Shown one piece after another: positions 29,564 through 39,661 of a stretch of DNA of 64,000 nt. Under the pieces are notes generated by a model. That model saw nothing but the letters and a program-made list of their open reading frames with translations. It made no database searches and was not told the origin of the DNA. Made by a program: the position numbers and the translations under genes. Position 1 is the first letter of the stretch. Every line of letters starts with the position of its first letter. Origin of the DNA: Hyphomicrobiales bacterium (GTDB lineage Bacteria; Pseudomonadota; Alphaproteobacteria; Rhizobiales; Beijerinckiaceae); the NCBI GenBank assembly GCA_027483895.1, contig JAIXTP010000036.1, forward strand, positions 1-64,000, read 5' to 3'.

Positions 29564-30151
29564 ATGCGTTCCGCAACCGTGACGCGCAAGACCGCGGAGA
29601 CCGACGTTTCGGTCTCGCTCGCCATCGACGGCACCGGCAAGGCCGTGATCGAGACGGGAGTCGGCTTCTTCGACCATATGCTCGAACTTCTGGCCCGCCA
29701 CGCGCTCTTCGATCTCGAAGTGCGCTGCAAGGGCGACCTGCATGTCGACCAGCACCACACGGTGGAGGACGTGGGCATCGCTCTCGGCCAGGCGCTTCTG
29801 CGCGCGATGGGCGACAAGAAAGGCATCGGCCGCTACGCGGACGTGCATCTGCCCATGGACGAGACTCTGACGCGCGTCGCCGTGGACGTCTCCGGCCGGC
29901 CCTTCCTGGTGTTCCGGACGACCTTCGTGCGCGACAAGATCGGCGAGTTCGACACCGAGCTGGTCCGCGAATGGTTTCAGGCCTTCGCGATGAATGCGGG
30001 GCTGACGCTGCACGTGGAGACGCTCTACGGCGAGAACGCGCACCACATCGCCGAGAGCTGCTTCAAGGGTCTGGCCCGCGCCTTGCGTAAGGCCGTTGCG
30101 GTGGATCCCCGCGAGGGCGACCGCGTTCCGTCGACCAAGGGCAGCCTCTGA
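29564..30151 (+). CDS. hisB: Imidazoleglycerol-phosphate dehydratase
   Basis: HisB performs the sixth step of histidine synthesis. The 195-residue monofunctional form starts at ATG 29564, preceded by GAGGAAG. It has the manganese-binding motifs [12 protein letters not shown] and [18 protein letters not shown]. It is the first gene of hisB-DUF2628-hisH-hisA-hisF-hisE. Confidence 0.98.
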   Translation: MRSATVTRKTAETDVSVSLAIDGTGKAVIETGVGFFDHMLELLARHALFDLEVRCKGDLHVDQHHTVEDVGIALGQALLRAMGDKKGIGRYADVHLPMDETLTRVAVDVSGRPFLVFRTTFVRDKIGEFDTELVREWFQAFAMNAGLTLHVETLYGENAHHIAESCFKGLARALRKAVAVDPREGDRVPSTKGSL

Positions 30152-30158
30152 GAGCGCC

Positions 30159-30641
30159 ATGACCGTTCATGCCGTCTACGTGCCGGAGCAGCTCGCTCCC
30201 GACCCGGCCGTCTCCGTCGAGGCGGCCGAGATCGTGCGCGAGCGGTTCTCGATCGCCGCGTTCCTGTTCGGCCCGCTCTGGCTGCTGCGTCATCGCGCCT
30301 GGCCGGAACTGGTCGGTTTCATTCTCCTCGCGCTCGGCGCGGGCGCAGCGGTGCGGTTCTTCCCCGCCACGGCCGCCGAAGCGGGCGAAGTCTATGTTCT
30401 CGCCTGTCTCTTTCTCGGCTTCGCCGCCCCGGACATCCGCGGCCGCGCGCTCGAACGCCGCGGATACAGGCTCGGCGAGGTCGTGATCGCGGAGAACGCG
30501 GACGAAGCGCTGCGCCGTTTCGCGGATCGCGCCTCTCTCGTTCCCTTGCCGGCCCACGTCGCCGTTCCGGCCACGCAGAGCCGCCCCCTCCGCGAGCCGG
30601 ACACCGGCGTGCTCGGACTGTTCCCGGAGGCCCGGCGATGA
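30159..30641 (+). CDS. DUF2628 domain membrane protein
   Basis: A 160-residue protein started at ATG 30159 ([11 protein letters not shown]). It has the DUF2628 core [19 protein letters not shown] and two or three hydrophobic helices. The function is unknown. It commonly lies between hisB and hisH in Rhizobiales. Its stop overlaps the hisH ATG (ATGA), so it belongs to the his operon, though no role in histidine synthesis is known. Confidence 0.88.
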   Translation: MTVHAVYVPEQLAPDPAVSVEAAEIVRERFSIAAFLFGPLWLLRHRAWPELVGFILLALGAGAAVRFFPATAAEAGEVYVLACLFLGFAAPDIRGRALERRGYRLGEVVIAENADEALRRFADRASLVPLPAHVAVPATQSRPLREPDTGVLGLFPEARR

Positions 30642-31288
30642 GCGTCATCATCATCGATTACGGGTCGGGCAATCTGCATTCCGCGCACAAGGCCTTCGAA
30701 CGTGCGGGGCGGGAAGCCGGGCTCGACATGCCGATCGTCGTGAGTTCGCGGCCCGAAGACGTGCTCGCCGCGGACCGGATCGTGCTGCCCGGCGTCGGCG
30801 CCTTCGCCGATTGCCGCCGCGGCCTCGGCGCGGTTCCCGGCATGATCGACGCGCTGGAAGAAGCGGTGCGGCGTCGGGCCAGGCCGTTTCTGGGCATCTG
30901 CGTCGGCATGCAGCTGATGGCAGAGCGCGGCCGCGAATATGAGACCACCGAAGGGCTCGGCTGGATTCCCGGCGAGGTCGTGATGATCGCGCCGAAGGAC
31001 CCGGCCCTGAAGGTGCCGCATATGGGCTGGAACACGCTGGACGTGCGCCGCCCGCATGCGCTGCTCGACGGCATCGCGACCGGCCCGGACGGCATGCATG
31101 CCTATTTCGTGCATTCCTACCATCTGAACGCGTCCGATCCGGACATGGTCGTGGCCGAGACCGATTACGGCGGCCCCGTCACCGCGATCGTCGCGCGCGA
31201 CACGATGGTCGGCACGCAATTCCACCCCGAGAAGAGCCAGAAGCTCGGTCTCGCCCTCATCGCCAATTTCCTGAGGTGGCGGCCTTGA
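30638..31288 (+). CDS. hisH: Imidazole glycerol phosphate synthase, glutamine amidotransferase subunit
   Basis: HisH hydrolyses glutamine and channels ammonia to HisF. The 216 residues carry the class I amidotransferase triad: Cys in [11 protein letters not shown], then His and Glu in [10 protein letters not shown]. The start is coupled to the preceding gene by ATGA overlap, and its stop overlaps hisA. Confidence 0.98.
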   Translation: MSVIIIDYGSGNLHSAHKAFERAGREAGLDMPIVVSSRPEDVLAADRIVLPGVGAFADCRRGLGAVPGMIDALEEAVRRRARPFLGICVGMQLMAERGREYETTEGLGWIPGEVVMIAPKDPALKVPHMGWNTLDVRRPHALLDGIATGPDGMHAYFVHSYHLNASDPDMVVAETDYGGPVTAIVARDTMVGTQFHPEKSQKLGLALIANFLRWRP

Positions 31289-32028
31289 TCCTCTTTCCCG
31301 CGATCGATCTGAAGGAAGGCCGCTGCGTCAGGCTCGTTCAGGGCGACATGGAGCAGGCGACCGTCTTCAACGACGATCCCGCAGCGCAGGCGGCGGACTT
31401 CGCCGCGCAGGGCTTTTCCTGGCTGCACATCGTCGATCTCGACGGCGCCTTCGCGGGCAAGCCCATGAACGCCGCGGCGGTCGAGGCGATCCTCGCCCGG
31501 GTGAAGCTGCCGCTGCAGCTCGGCGGCGGCATCCGCGACATGCGGACGGTCGAAGGCTGGCTGGAGCGCGGCGTGGCCCGCGTCATCATCGGCACCGCCG
31601 CGGTGCGCGACCCCGCCTTCGTGCGCGAGGCGGCCCGCCGCTTTCCGGGCAAGGTCGCCGTCGGCATCGATGCACGCGACGGCCGCGTGGCGGTGGAAGG
31701 CTGGGCGCGGCTTTCGGAAATGTCGGCCGAGGATCTCGGCCGCAGCTTCGAGGATGCGGGCGTCGCGGCCATCATCTACACGGACATCGCACGCGACGGC
31801 ATCCTCAAGGGCCTCAACATCGAAGCGACGCTGAAGCTCGCCCATGCGGTCGGGATCCCGGTCATCGCGTCGGGCGGCCTCGCCTCGATCGAGGACGTGG
31901 AACGCCTGCTCGAGCCCGACTGCGCGGTGCTCGAAGGAGCGATCACGGGCCGCGCTCTCTATGACGGCCGGCTCGATCCGAAGGATGCGCTGGCGCTGAT
32001 CGCCGCGCGGAGCGGCAAGCATGCTTAA
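31285..32028 (+). CDS. hisA: ProFAR isomerase HisA
   Basis: HisA is the (beta/alpha)8 isomerase of histidine synthesis. The family start [21 protein letters not shown] fits a TTG start at 31285, which has GAGG 8 bases upstream and overlaps the hisH stop as TTGA. A GTG at 31276 would add three residues. The second catalytic region is [12 protein letters not shown]. Its end overlaps hisF. Confidence 0.96.
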   Translation: MILFPAIDLKEGRCVRLVQGDMEQATVFNDDPAAQAADFAAQGFSWLHIVDLDGAFAGKPMNAAAVEAILARVKLPLQLGGGIRDMRTVEGWLERGVARVIIGTAAVRDPAFVREAARRFPGKVAVGIDARDGRVAVEGWARLSEMSAEDLGRSFEDAGVAAIIYTDIARDGILKGLNIEATLKLAHAVGIPVIASGGLASIEDVERLLEPDCAVLEGAITGRALYDGRLDPKDALALIAARSGKHA

Positions 32029-32797
32029 GGTCAGGGTCATCCCCTGTCTCGACGTCAAGGACGGGCGGGTCGTGAAGGGCGTGCAGTTCCTCGAACTGCG
32101 CGACGCCGGCGACCCGGTGGAGAGCGCCGTCGCCTATGACGCGGCGGGCGCGGACGAACTCTGCTTCCTCGACATCACCGCGAGCCACGAGAACCGCGGG
32201 ACGCTGATCGACGTCGTGACCCGCACGGCGGAAGCCTGCTTCATGCCGCTGACCGTCGGGGGCGGGGTGCGGACCGTCGAGGACATCCGCGCGCTGCTGC
32301 TCGCGGGGGCCGACAAGGTCTCGATCAACACCGCCGCCGTCTTCGACCGCGATTTCGTGAACCGCGCGGCCGAGAAGTTCGGCGATCAGTGCATCGTCGT
32401 CGCGATCGACGCGAAAAAGGTCTCCGGGCCCGGCGAGCCCGACCGCTGGGAGATCTTCACCCATGGCGGCCGCAAGCCGACGGGCATCGACGCGGTGGAA
32501 TACGCCCGGGACGTCTGCGCGCGCGGTGCGGGCGAGATCCTGCTGACCTCGATGGACCGCGACGGCACCAAGGTCGGCTACGATACCGCGCTGACGCGCG
32601 CCGTGGCCGATGCCGTCACGATCCCGGTGATCGCGTCGGGCGGCGTCGGCGAACTCGACCACATGGTGGCGGGCGTGCGCGACGGCCATGCCGCAGCCGT
32701 GCTCGCGGCCTCGATCTTCCATTTCGGCCGGCATACGATCCGCGAGGCGAAGGACGCCCTCCATGCGGCGGGACTGCCGGTGAGGCTGGACGGATGA
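32021..32797 (+). CDS. hisF: Imidazole glycerol phosphate synthase cyclase subunit
   Basis: HisF cyclises the HisA product using ammonia from HisH. The 258-residue TIM barrel has the two catalytic aspartates in [14 protein letters not shown] and [14 protein letters not shown]. The start lies 8 bases inside hisA and the stop overlaps hisE by 4 bases. Confidence 0.98.
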   Translation: MLKVRVIPCLDVKDGRVVKGVQFLELRDAGDPVESAVAYDAAGADELCFLDITASHENRGTLIDVVTRTAEACFMPLTVGGGVRTVEDIRALLLAGADKVSINTAAVFDRDFVNRAAEKFGDQCIVVAIDAKKVSGPGEPDRWEIFTHGGRKPTGIDAVEYARDVCARGAGEILLTSMDRDGTKVGYDTALTRAVADAVTIPVIASGGVGELDHMVAGVRDGHAAAVLAASIFHFGRHTIREAKDALHAAGLPVRLDG

Positions 32798-33117
32798 CCG
32801 ATTTCACGCTCGACAAGCTCGACGCGTTCCTCGCGGAGCGCGCCAAGGCGTCTCCGGAGGAGTCCTACACGGCGAAGCTCATCGCCAAGGGACAGGCCCA
32901 TGCGGCCAAGAAGCTCGGCGAGGAGGCCGTGGAGGCCGTCATCGCGGCGGTCGAGAAGGATCGGCGCGGGCTGATGATGGAAAGCGCGGACGTGCTGTAT
33001 CATCTGTTGGTCGTGCTTCGCGCGGGCGGCGTGCCGTTGCAGGATGTGATGGCCGAACTCGAGCGGCGCACCGCGCAGTCCGGGCTTCAGGAAAAGGCGT
33101 CGCGACCGCAGGGCTGA
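32794..33117 (+). CDS. hisE: Phosphoribosyl-ATP pyrophosphatase
   Basis: HisE is the all-alpha NTP-pyrophosphohydrolase of the second histidine step. From ATG 32794 it is 107 residues, with [15 protein letters not shown] and [13 protein letters not shown] supplying the metal-binding carboxylates. It is coupled to hisF by ATGA overlap, and coaA follows after 27 bases. Confidence 0.97.
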   Translation: MTDFTLDKLDAFLAERAKASPEESYTAKLIAKGQAHAAKKLGEEAVEAVIAAVEKDRRGLMMESADVLYHLLVVLRAGGVPLQDVMAELERRTAQSGLQEKASRPQG

Positions 33118-33144
33118 CGGCCCCGGCCGCAGCCGGAGATCACG

Positions 33145-34110
33145 ATGGACCAACGCGCGACCGGAACGGCCGAAAAAGGCCTCTCGCCCTATCGCAGCTT
33201 CAGCCGCGAGGAATGGGCCGCGCTGCGCGCCGACACGCCGCTGACGCTGAACGTCGAGGACCTGATCAAGCTGCAGTCGGTCAACGACCCGATCTCGCTC
33301 GAAGAGGTGGTGGCGATCTATCTGCCGCTCTCGCGCCTGCTCTCGCTCTATGTCGCGGCCACGCAGGGCCTGTTCAAGGCGACGCAGCGCTTCCTGCTCG
33401 CGGAAGACGGCAAGGTCCCTTACGTGATCGGGCTCGCGGGCTCCGTCTCGGCCGGCAAATCGACCACCGCGCGCGTGCTGAAGGCGCTGCTCTCGCGTTG
33501 GCCGAACACGCCGAAGGTTCAGCTCGTCACCACCGACGGCTTCCTGCTCCCCAATGCCGCGCTCCTCGAAGAAGGGCTGATGGAGCGCAAGGGCTTCCCG
33601 GAAAGCTATGACGGCTCGGCGCTGATCCGCTTCCTCGCCGACATCAAGGCGGGCAAGGGCAACGTGCAGGCGCCGGTCTATTCGCATCTCGTCTACGACG
33701 TAGTGCCCGACGAGAAGGTCGTGGTCGACCGGCCCGACATCCTGATCGTCGAGGGGCTCAACGTGCTCCTGCCGAGCCGGCTGCCGAAGGACGGCACGCC
33801 GGTGCCCTTCGTCTCCGACTATTTCGACTTCTCGATCTATCTCGACGCCGACGAGGACCTGCTGGAACGCTGGTACGTCGCGCGCTTCATGCGCCTGCGG
33901 GAGACGGCGTTCCGCGACCCGCGCTCCTTCTTCCGCAAATATGCCGACCTGACGGACGAGGAAGCGGAAGCGACGGCGCGTTCGATCTGGGCGCGCATCA
34001 ACCTGCCGAACCTGCGCGAGAACATCCTGCCCACCCGGCCCCGCGCCGACCTGATCCTGACCAAGGGCGCCAGCCACAGGATCGAGCAGGTGAAGCTCCG
34101 CAAGCTCTGA
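33145..34110 (+). CDS. coaA: Type I pantothenate kinase
   Basis: CoaA phosphorylates pantothenate in the first step of CoA synthesis. The 321 residues contain the P-loop [17 protein letters not shown] and the CoaA segments [18 protein letters not shown] and [13 protein letters not shown]. It is the last gene of the his cluster, before the heat-shock promoter of groES. Confidence 0.97.
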   Translation: MDQRATGTAEKGLSPYRSFSREEWAALRADTPLTLNVEDLIKLQSVNDPISLEEVVAIYLPLSRLLSLYVAATQGLFKATQRFLLAEDGKVPYVIGLAGSVSAGKSTTARVLKALLSRWPNTPKVQLVTTDGFLLPNAALLEEGLMERKGFPESYDGSALIRFLADIKAGKGNVQAPVYSHLVYDVVPDEKVVVDRPDILIVEGLNVLLPSRLPKDGTPVPFVSDYFDFSIYLDADEDLLERWYVARFMRLRETAFRDPRSFFRKYADLTDEEAEATARSIWARINLPNLRENILPTRPRADLILTKGASHRIEQVKLRKL

Positions 34111-34135
34111 GCGTCGAACGGGTTCGCCCGCGCTC

Positions 34136-34164
34136 CTTGACTCCTTTTCGACCCGCTCCTATCT
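34136..34164 (+). promoter_or_regulatory. Heat-shock-type promoter of groES-groEL
   Basis: CTTGACT at 34136-34142 and CCTATCT at about 34158-34164 match the alphaproteobacterial RpoH-type pattern (CTTG near -35, CCTAT-T near -10). It sits just upstream of the CIRCE element. Dual control by RpoH and HrcA is inferred. Confidence 0.65.
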
Positions 34165-34176
34165 GTCTTCCCGCTG

Positions 34177-34203
34177 TTGGCACTCGCTTTCGGGGAGTGC
34201 CAA
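34177..34203 (+). promoter_or_regulatory. CIRCE operator (HrcA binding site)
   Basis: A perfect 9-bp inverted repeat TTGGCACTC / GAGTGCCAA (34177-34185, 34195-34203) with a 9-bp spacer matches CIRCE (TTAGCACTC-N9-GAGTGCTAA), with one compensated change per arm. HrcA binding here represses groESL outside heat shock. Confidence 0.95.
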
Positions 34204-34262
34204 CACAGGAGTGAAAGCCCGCGCGCCGCGGTGCGCACCGTCGAAAAGAGGACACTCGACCC

Positions 34263-34550
34263 ATGAAGTTCCGTCCGCTGCACGACCGCGTGGTCGTCCG
34301 CCGCCTCGAGTCCGAAGAGAAGACCAAAGGCGGAATCATCATCCCCGACACCGCCAAGGAAAAGCCGCAGGAAGGCGAAGTGATCGCCGTCGGCCCCGGC
34401 GCCCGCGACGAAAGCGGCAAGCTCGTCGCGCTGGACGTCAAGAAGGGCGACCGCGTCCTGTTCGGCAAGTGGTCGGGCACGGAAGTGAAGATCGACGGTC
34501 AGGACCTCCTCATCATGAAGGAGTCCGACATCATGGGCGTCGTCGCCTGA
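34263..34550 (+). CDS. groS: Co-chaperonin GroES
   Basis: GroES is the 10-kDa lid of the chaperonin. The 95 residues start [19 protein letters not shown], with the mobile loop around [20 protein letters not shown]. An AGAGGA ribosome-binding site precedes it. groEL follows 47 bases downstream. Confidence 0.98.
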   Translation: MKFRPLHDRVVVRRLESEEKTKGGIIIPDTAKEKPQEGEVIAVGPGARDESGKLVALDVKKGDRVLFGKWSGTEVKIDGQDLLIMKESDIMGVVA

Positions 34551-34585
34551 TCGGGCGGACGTTTCCCTTTCAGGAAATTCGATAG

Positions 34586-36235
<1,650 letters not shown>

Positions 36236-36262
36236 TCCCTCACCGGATCGCAAGCTCTACGG

Positions 36263-36290
36263 AAAGGCGCGGGTCATCCCGCGCCTTTTT
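36263..36290 (+). terminator. Intrinsic terminator of groES-groEL
   Basis: Perfect 11-bp arms AAAGGCGCGGG and CCCGCGCCTTT with a TCAT tetraloop run into a T5 tract. Confidence 0.92.
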
Positions 36291-36367
36291 CGTTTCCGGG
36301 GCGCGGGCGGAACCTTCCGCGGGCTTTGCCGTTGCAGGGGCGTAACCGGCTGCGGGCGGGGGGCTGC

Positions 36368-36598
36368 ATGAAGACCGTCAACATCATCACGCTGCTGCTG
36401 ATCATCATCGGCGGCCTGAACTGGGGGCTGGTCGGCCTCGCCGATCTCGATCTGGTGGCCGCGCTGTCGGGGGGGCGGCAGGCCACGGCGGCCAAGCTCG
36501 TCTATCTGCTGGTGGGCATCTCGGCCGTATGGCAGCTGATCCCCTTCGTCAGGGCCCTCTCCGCCGATGAGGAGACCGCCCTGCGCAACCGCCGCTGA
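36368..36598 (+). CDS. DUF378 small membrane protein
   Basis: A 76-residue protein from ATG 36368 with two hydrophobic helices: VNIITLLLIIIGGLNWGLVGL, the DUF378 hallmark, and AKLVYLLVGISAVWQLIPFV. The function is unknown. It ends 3 bases from the convergent histidine kinase gene. Confidence 0.88.
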   Translation: MKTVNIITLLLIIIGGLNWGLVGLADLDLVAALSGGRQATAAKLVYLLVGISAVWQLIPFVRALSADEETALRNRR

Positions 36599-36601
36599 TC
36601 C

Positions 36602-38251
36602 TCAGAGCGCGAAGCTCATCTCGACCCGCGTACCGCCGTCGGTCGTGATCGTGAGCACGGCGTCGAGCTGGGTCGCGACGGCGCGGATGATGCCGAGACC
36701 GGTCCCGTCGCGCGCACCGTCCCTCATCCCGACCCCGTCGTCCGCCACCATGATGCTGCAGCGCCCGTCGAAGCGACGGACGTCGACCGTGATCGTCCCC
36801 GTGCGCCCGTCGGGGAAGGCATGTTTGAGGCTGTTGGAAATCAGCTCGCTGACGATGAGGCCGACGGAGACCGCATTGTTGAGGTCGAGATCGCCGAAGG
36901 CGCAGACTTCGATCGCGATGCCGCGTTCCGCGGCGCCGTAGACGTCCCCTTCCGACTCCGCCAGTCGTTCGAGATAGGGTTCGAGCGCGACCCGCGCCGC
37001 CGCTTCCTGCTCGTAGATGGTCTGGTGGACGAGGCCGATCGCCCGGATGCGGCGCGCGATCTCGGCGAAGACGGTGCGCGCGTCGGGGTCGCGCACCTTG
37101 GCGGAGCTGAAGCGCACCATCGAGGCGACGACCTGCAGATTATTCTTCACCCGATGATGGATCTCCTTGAACAGGACGTCCTTCTCCGCGAGCGAGACCC
37201 TCTGTTCGGCCATCAGCCGTTCGAGCTCGGCCGTGCGGTCCGCCACCCGGCTTTCCAGCGCGGCGTTCAGATTCCGAAGCGCGCGCACCGCCGCCTCCTC
37301 GCGCCGGCCGTAGACCATCACGAAACCCGCGAGCATCACGAGCGCGACCACCGCGATCCCGCCGCCGAGTCCGTAGGCCGCCAGATCCTCCTTCCAGCCT
37401 GAAATCACGACCGGCATGCTGGTGCCTACCCGGACATAGAGCGGCTTGTCGCCGACGCGCCTGTTGGCCCAGATCCGCTCCTCGCCGTCCTGGGCCCCGA
37501 GCCGCACCGTCTTGCCCTCGATCAGCGCGCGCGCATCCTCGCCGCGGAGGATCCCGCCGCGCTGGTCGGGCGGAGGCGAGACATCGACGAGGATTTCCAT
37601 GTCCGCCGAAATCAGCTGGAACACCGCGCCGAACTCCGAGGGCGCCAAGGAGGCGAAGACGTCCCGCAGGACGTCGAGATTGAACGAGACGATGATGACG
37701 CCCGCCGGGACCCCCGCCCGGTCGACGCGACGGCTGAGGATCATGAGCGGTTCGCCGGAGGCCTGGCTCTGTACGCCCGTCGTCAGCACGGGCCCCGTTT
37801 CGCCGAGCAGATGCCTTCGAAAATACGGCCGCGCGGAAACGTCGAGGCGGGGAAGCGGCTCCAGACTGCCGGCGATGACCCGGCCGGAAACGTCGGCGAC
37901 GAAAGCGCGGAAGACATAGGGCTTGTCACGGATCAAGGCCTTGAGATCGCGCGACATGTCGGCCCGGGCCTCGTCTCGGCTCAGATCCGCCTCGTCGGCG
38001 AGAGCGGCTTCGACGGCGAGAATGGTGGCGGCGACGTCGAGAACGTAGGTCATCTGCGCTTCGAGCAGCCGGGCGGTATCCTGCGTCGCCCGCTCGGCAT
38101 CGCGGATCGCGCGCCCGCGACTTTGAACCGCGGCGGCCGCCATCACCGCGATCAAGGCCGCCACGAACAAGGTCATGGCCACCACGGTGACGGCCCAGGA
38201 ATTGGGTCCCGTCCGCGCCGGCGCGCCGTATTCGGTTGACGTTGCGACCAA
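36602..38251 (-). CDS. Membrane sensor histidine kinase, dCache + HisKA_2 type
   Basis: A 549-residue kinase. TM1 spans about residues 21-43, a periplasmic double-Cache-like region about 60-285, and TM2 about 294-314. A short coiled coil follows, then the HisKA_2 motif EIHHRVKNNLQVVASM (phospho-acceptor His near 366). The N-box is SELISNSLKHAFPDG, with DDGVGM and GLGI G-boxes. HisKA_2/HWE kinases in Alphaproteobacteria often feed stress or photo-response regulators, but no response regulator is adjacent. It is divergent from the substrate-binding protein and GGDEF-EAL pair. Confidence 0.9.
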   Translation of the reverse strand: MVATSTEYGAPARTGPNSWAVTVVAMTLFVAALIAVMAAAAVQSRGRAIRDAERATQDTARLLEAQMTYVLDVAATILAVEAALADEADLSRDEARADMSRDLKALIRDKPYVFRAFVADVSGRVIAGSLEPLPRLDVSARPYFRRHLLGETGPVLTTGVQSQASGEPLMILSRRVDRAGVPAGVIIVSFNLDVLRDVFASLAPSEFGAVFQLISADMEILVDVSPPPDQRGGILRGEDARALIEGKTVRLGAQDGEERIWANRRVGDKPLYVRVGTSMPVVISGWKEDLAAYGLGGGIAVVALVMLAGFVMVYGRREEAAVRALRNLNAALESRVADRTAELERLMAEQRVSLAEKDVLFKEIHHRVKNNLQVVASMVRFSSAKVRDPDARTVFAEIARRIRAIGLVHQTIYEQEAAARVALEPYLERLAESEGDVYGAAERGIAIEVCAFGDLDLNNAVSVGLIVSELISNSLKHAFPDGRTGTITVDVRRFDGRCSIMVADDGVGMRDGARDGTGLGIIRAVATQLDAVLTITTDGGTRVEMSFAL

Positions 38252-38464
38252 GACGCTCTCTCGACAAATCTTACCCTACGGCATGTATCATAGCGTATCG
38301 AAGAAAGGTATCCGGATGCGAAGGACGGCCAAGCAGCGTCGGGCGTCTTCTGCAATGTCTACGCTTGCTACCGCAGCGTTCGAGTGCCATGGTTCTCGAC
38401 GGATCTCGGAGTTGTGTTTGTGGTTCCGTCCCTCTTTCGGCGCATCTTTTCCCGGATGATGCCC

Positions 38465-39661
38465 ATGCCGCTACGTCGGCCGGTCGCCGCACTTATGCTG
38501 GCTGCGGCATTGATTCCGTCGGCATCGATCACGCGCGCGCAGGAAAAGCCTCCGATCGTCATCGCGCTGGACGGCGAATTCGGTCATGCGACGAGCACTT
38601 CGGCGCAGGCGATCGAACGCGGAATCCTGATCGCCGTCGAGGAGATCAATGCGGCGGGCGGCGTCCTCGGAGGACGCAGGCTCGCCTACCGGAAGACGGA
38701 CAACCGCGGCATTTCAGCGATGGCCGTCGACAACGTGAAGGATCTTGCGGCGGATCCTTCCGTTCTGGCGGTCTTCGGCGGCAAATTCAGTCCTCTCCAG
38801 ATCGAGGTTCTTCCGGTCATCCATCGGACGGGACTGCTGCTGATGAACCCTTGGGGCTCGGCGGATCCGATCACCGATCATGACTTCCGGCCCAGCTCGA
38901 CCTTTCGGCTGTCGCTGAAGGACGCGCATGCCGCTGCTGCCTTTCTGAAATTCGCGAAGGAAACCAAAAAGGCCGATCGTGTCGGGCTTCTCCTGCCGAA
39001 TACGTCCTGGGGCCGCAGCAATGAAGCGGCGCTCGCACGCGAGGCTGAAAAAGCCGGCGTGCGGATCGTCGCGTCCCGCTGGTATAATTGGGGCGACAAG
39101 AGCCTGATCGCCAAATATGCGGAGTTGCGGGCGCACGACGCGCAAGCCGTCGTGCTCGTCGCCAACGAGGTCGAGGGCAGCATCCTCGTGCAGGAGATCG
39201 CGGCCCTGCCCGCATCCGAACGCCTCCCCGTCATCTCGCATTGGGGCGTGACGGGCGGCAATTTCGTCGATCTGGCCGGATCGGCTCTCCGAAACGTCGA
39301 CTTTTCCGTGATCCAGACCTTCTCCTTCGACCGGACGTCGTCTCCCCGTGCCGAATATGTGCGTGGAAAGCTCGAAAAGCGGTTCGGCATTCCGCGCGCC
39401 CGGCAATCGATCAGCGTGGTCGGGACCGCGCATGCCTACGACCTCGTCCATATCTTGGCCCGCGCGATCGAGACCGCGGGAACGGCGGACCGATCGGCAG
39501 TGCGGGACGCTCTCGAGCGACAGGGACGGTTCGAAGGTCTGGTGCGGACCTATGACCCGCCCTTCACGCCGGAGCGGCATGACGCGCTCTCGCCGGAGGA
39601 CATCTTCTTCGCCCGCTTCCTGCCCGATGGAAGCGTCGTTCCGCTGGCGGCCGGCCGGTGA
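38465..39661 (+). CDS. Periplasmic ABC-type substrate-binding protein (Peripla_BP_6, Leu/Ile/Val type)
   Basis: From ATG 38465 (MPLRRPVAALMLAAALIPSA, cleavage probably near TRAQ-EK) this is about a 398-residue exported protein. ATGs at 38456 and 38384 are also in frame. The fold signatures IERGILIAVEEINAAGGVLGGR and KFSPLQIEVLPVIHRTGLLL match type I periplasmic binding proteins for branched amino acids or amides. No permease or ATPase genes are near. Its stop overlaps the GTG of the GGDEF-EAL gene (GTGA). It therefore probably serves as a ligand sensor for that protein rather than for transport. The ligand is unknown. Confidence 0.88.
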   Translation: MPLRRPVAALMLAAALIPSASITRAQEKPPIVIALDGEFGHATSTSAQAIERGILIAVEEINAAGGVLGGRRLAYRKTDNRGISAMAVDNVKDLAADPSVLAVFGGKFSPLQIEVLPVIHRTGLLLMNPWGSADPITDHDFRPSSTFRLSLKDAHAAAAFLKFAKETKKADRVGLLLPNTSWGRSNEAALAREAEKAGVRIVASRWYNWGDKSLIAKYAELRAHDAQAVVLVANEVEGSILVQEIAALPASERLPVISHWGVTGGNFVDLAGSALRNVDFSVIQTFSFDRTSSPRAEYVRGKLEKRFGIPRARQSISVVGTAHAYDLVHILARAIETAGTADRSAVRDALERQGRFEGLVRTYDPPFTPERHDALSPEDIFFARFLPDGSVVPLAAGR

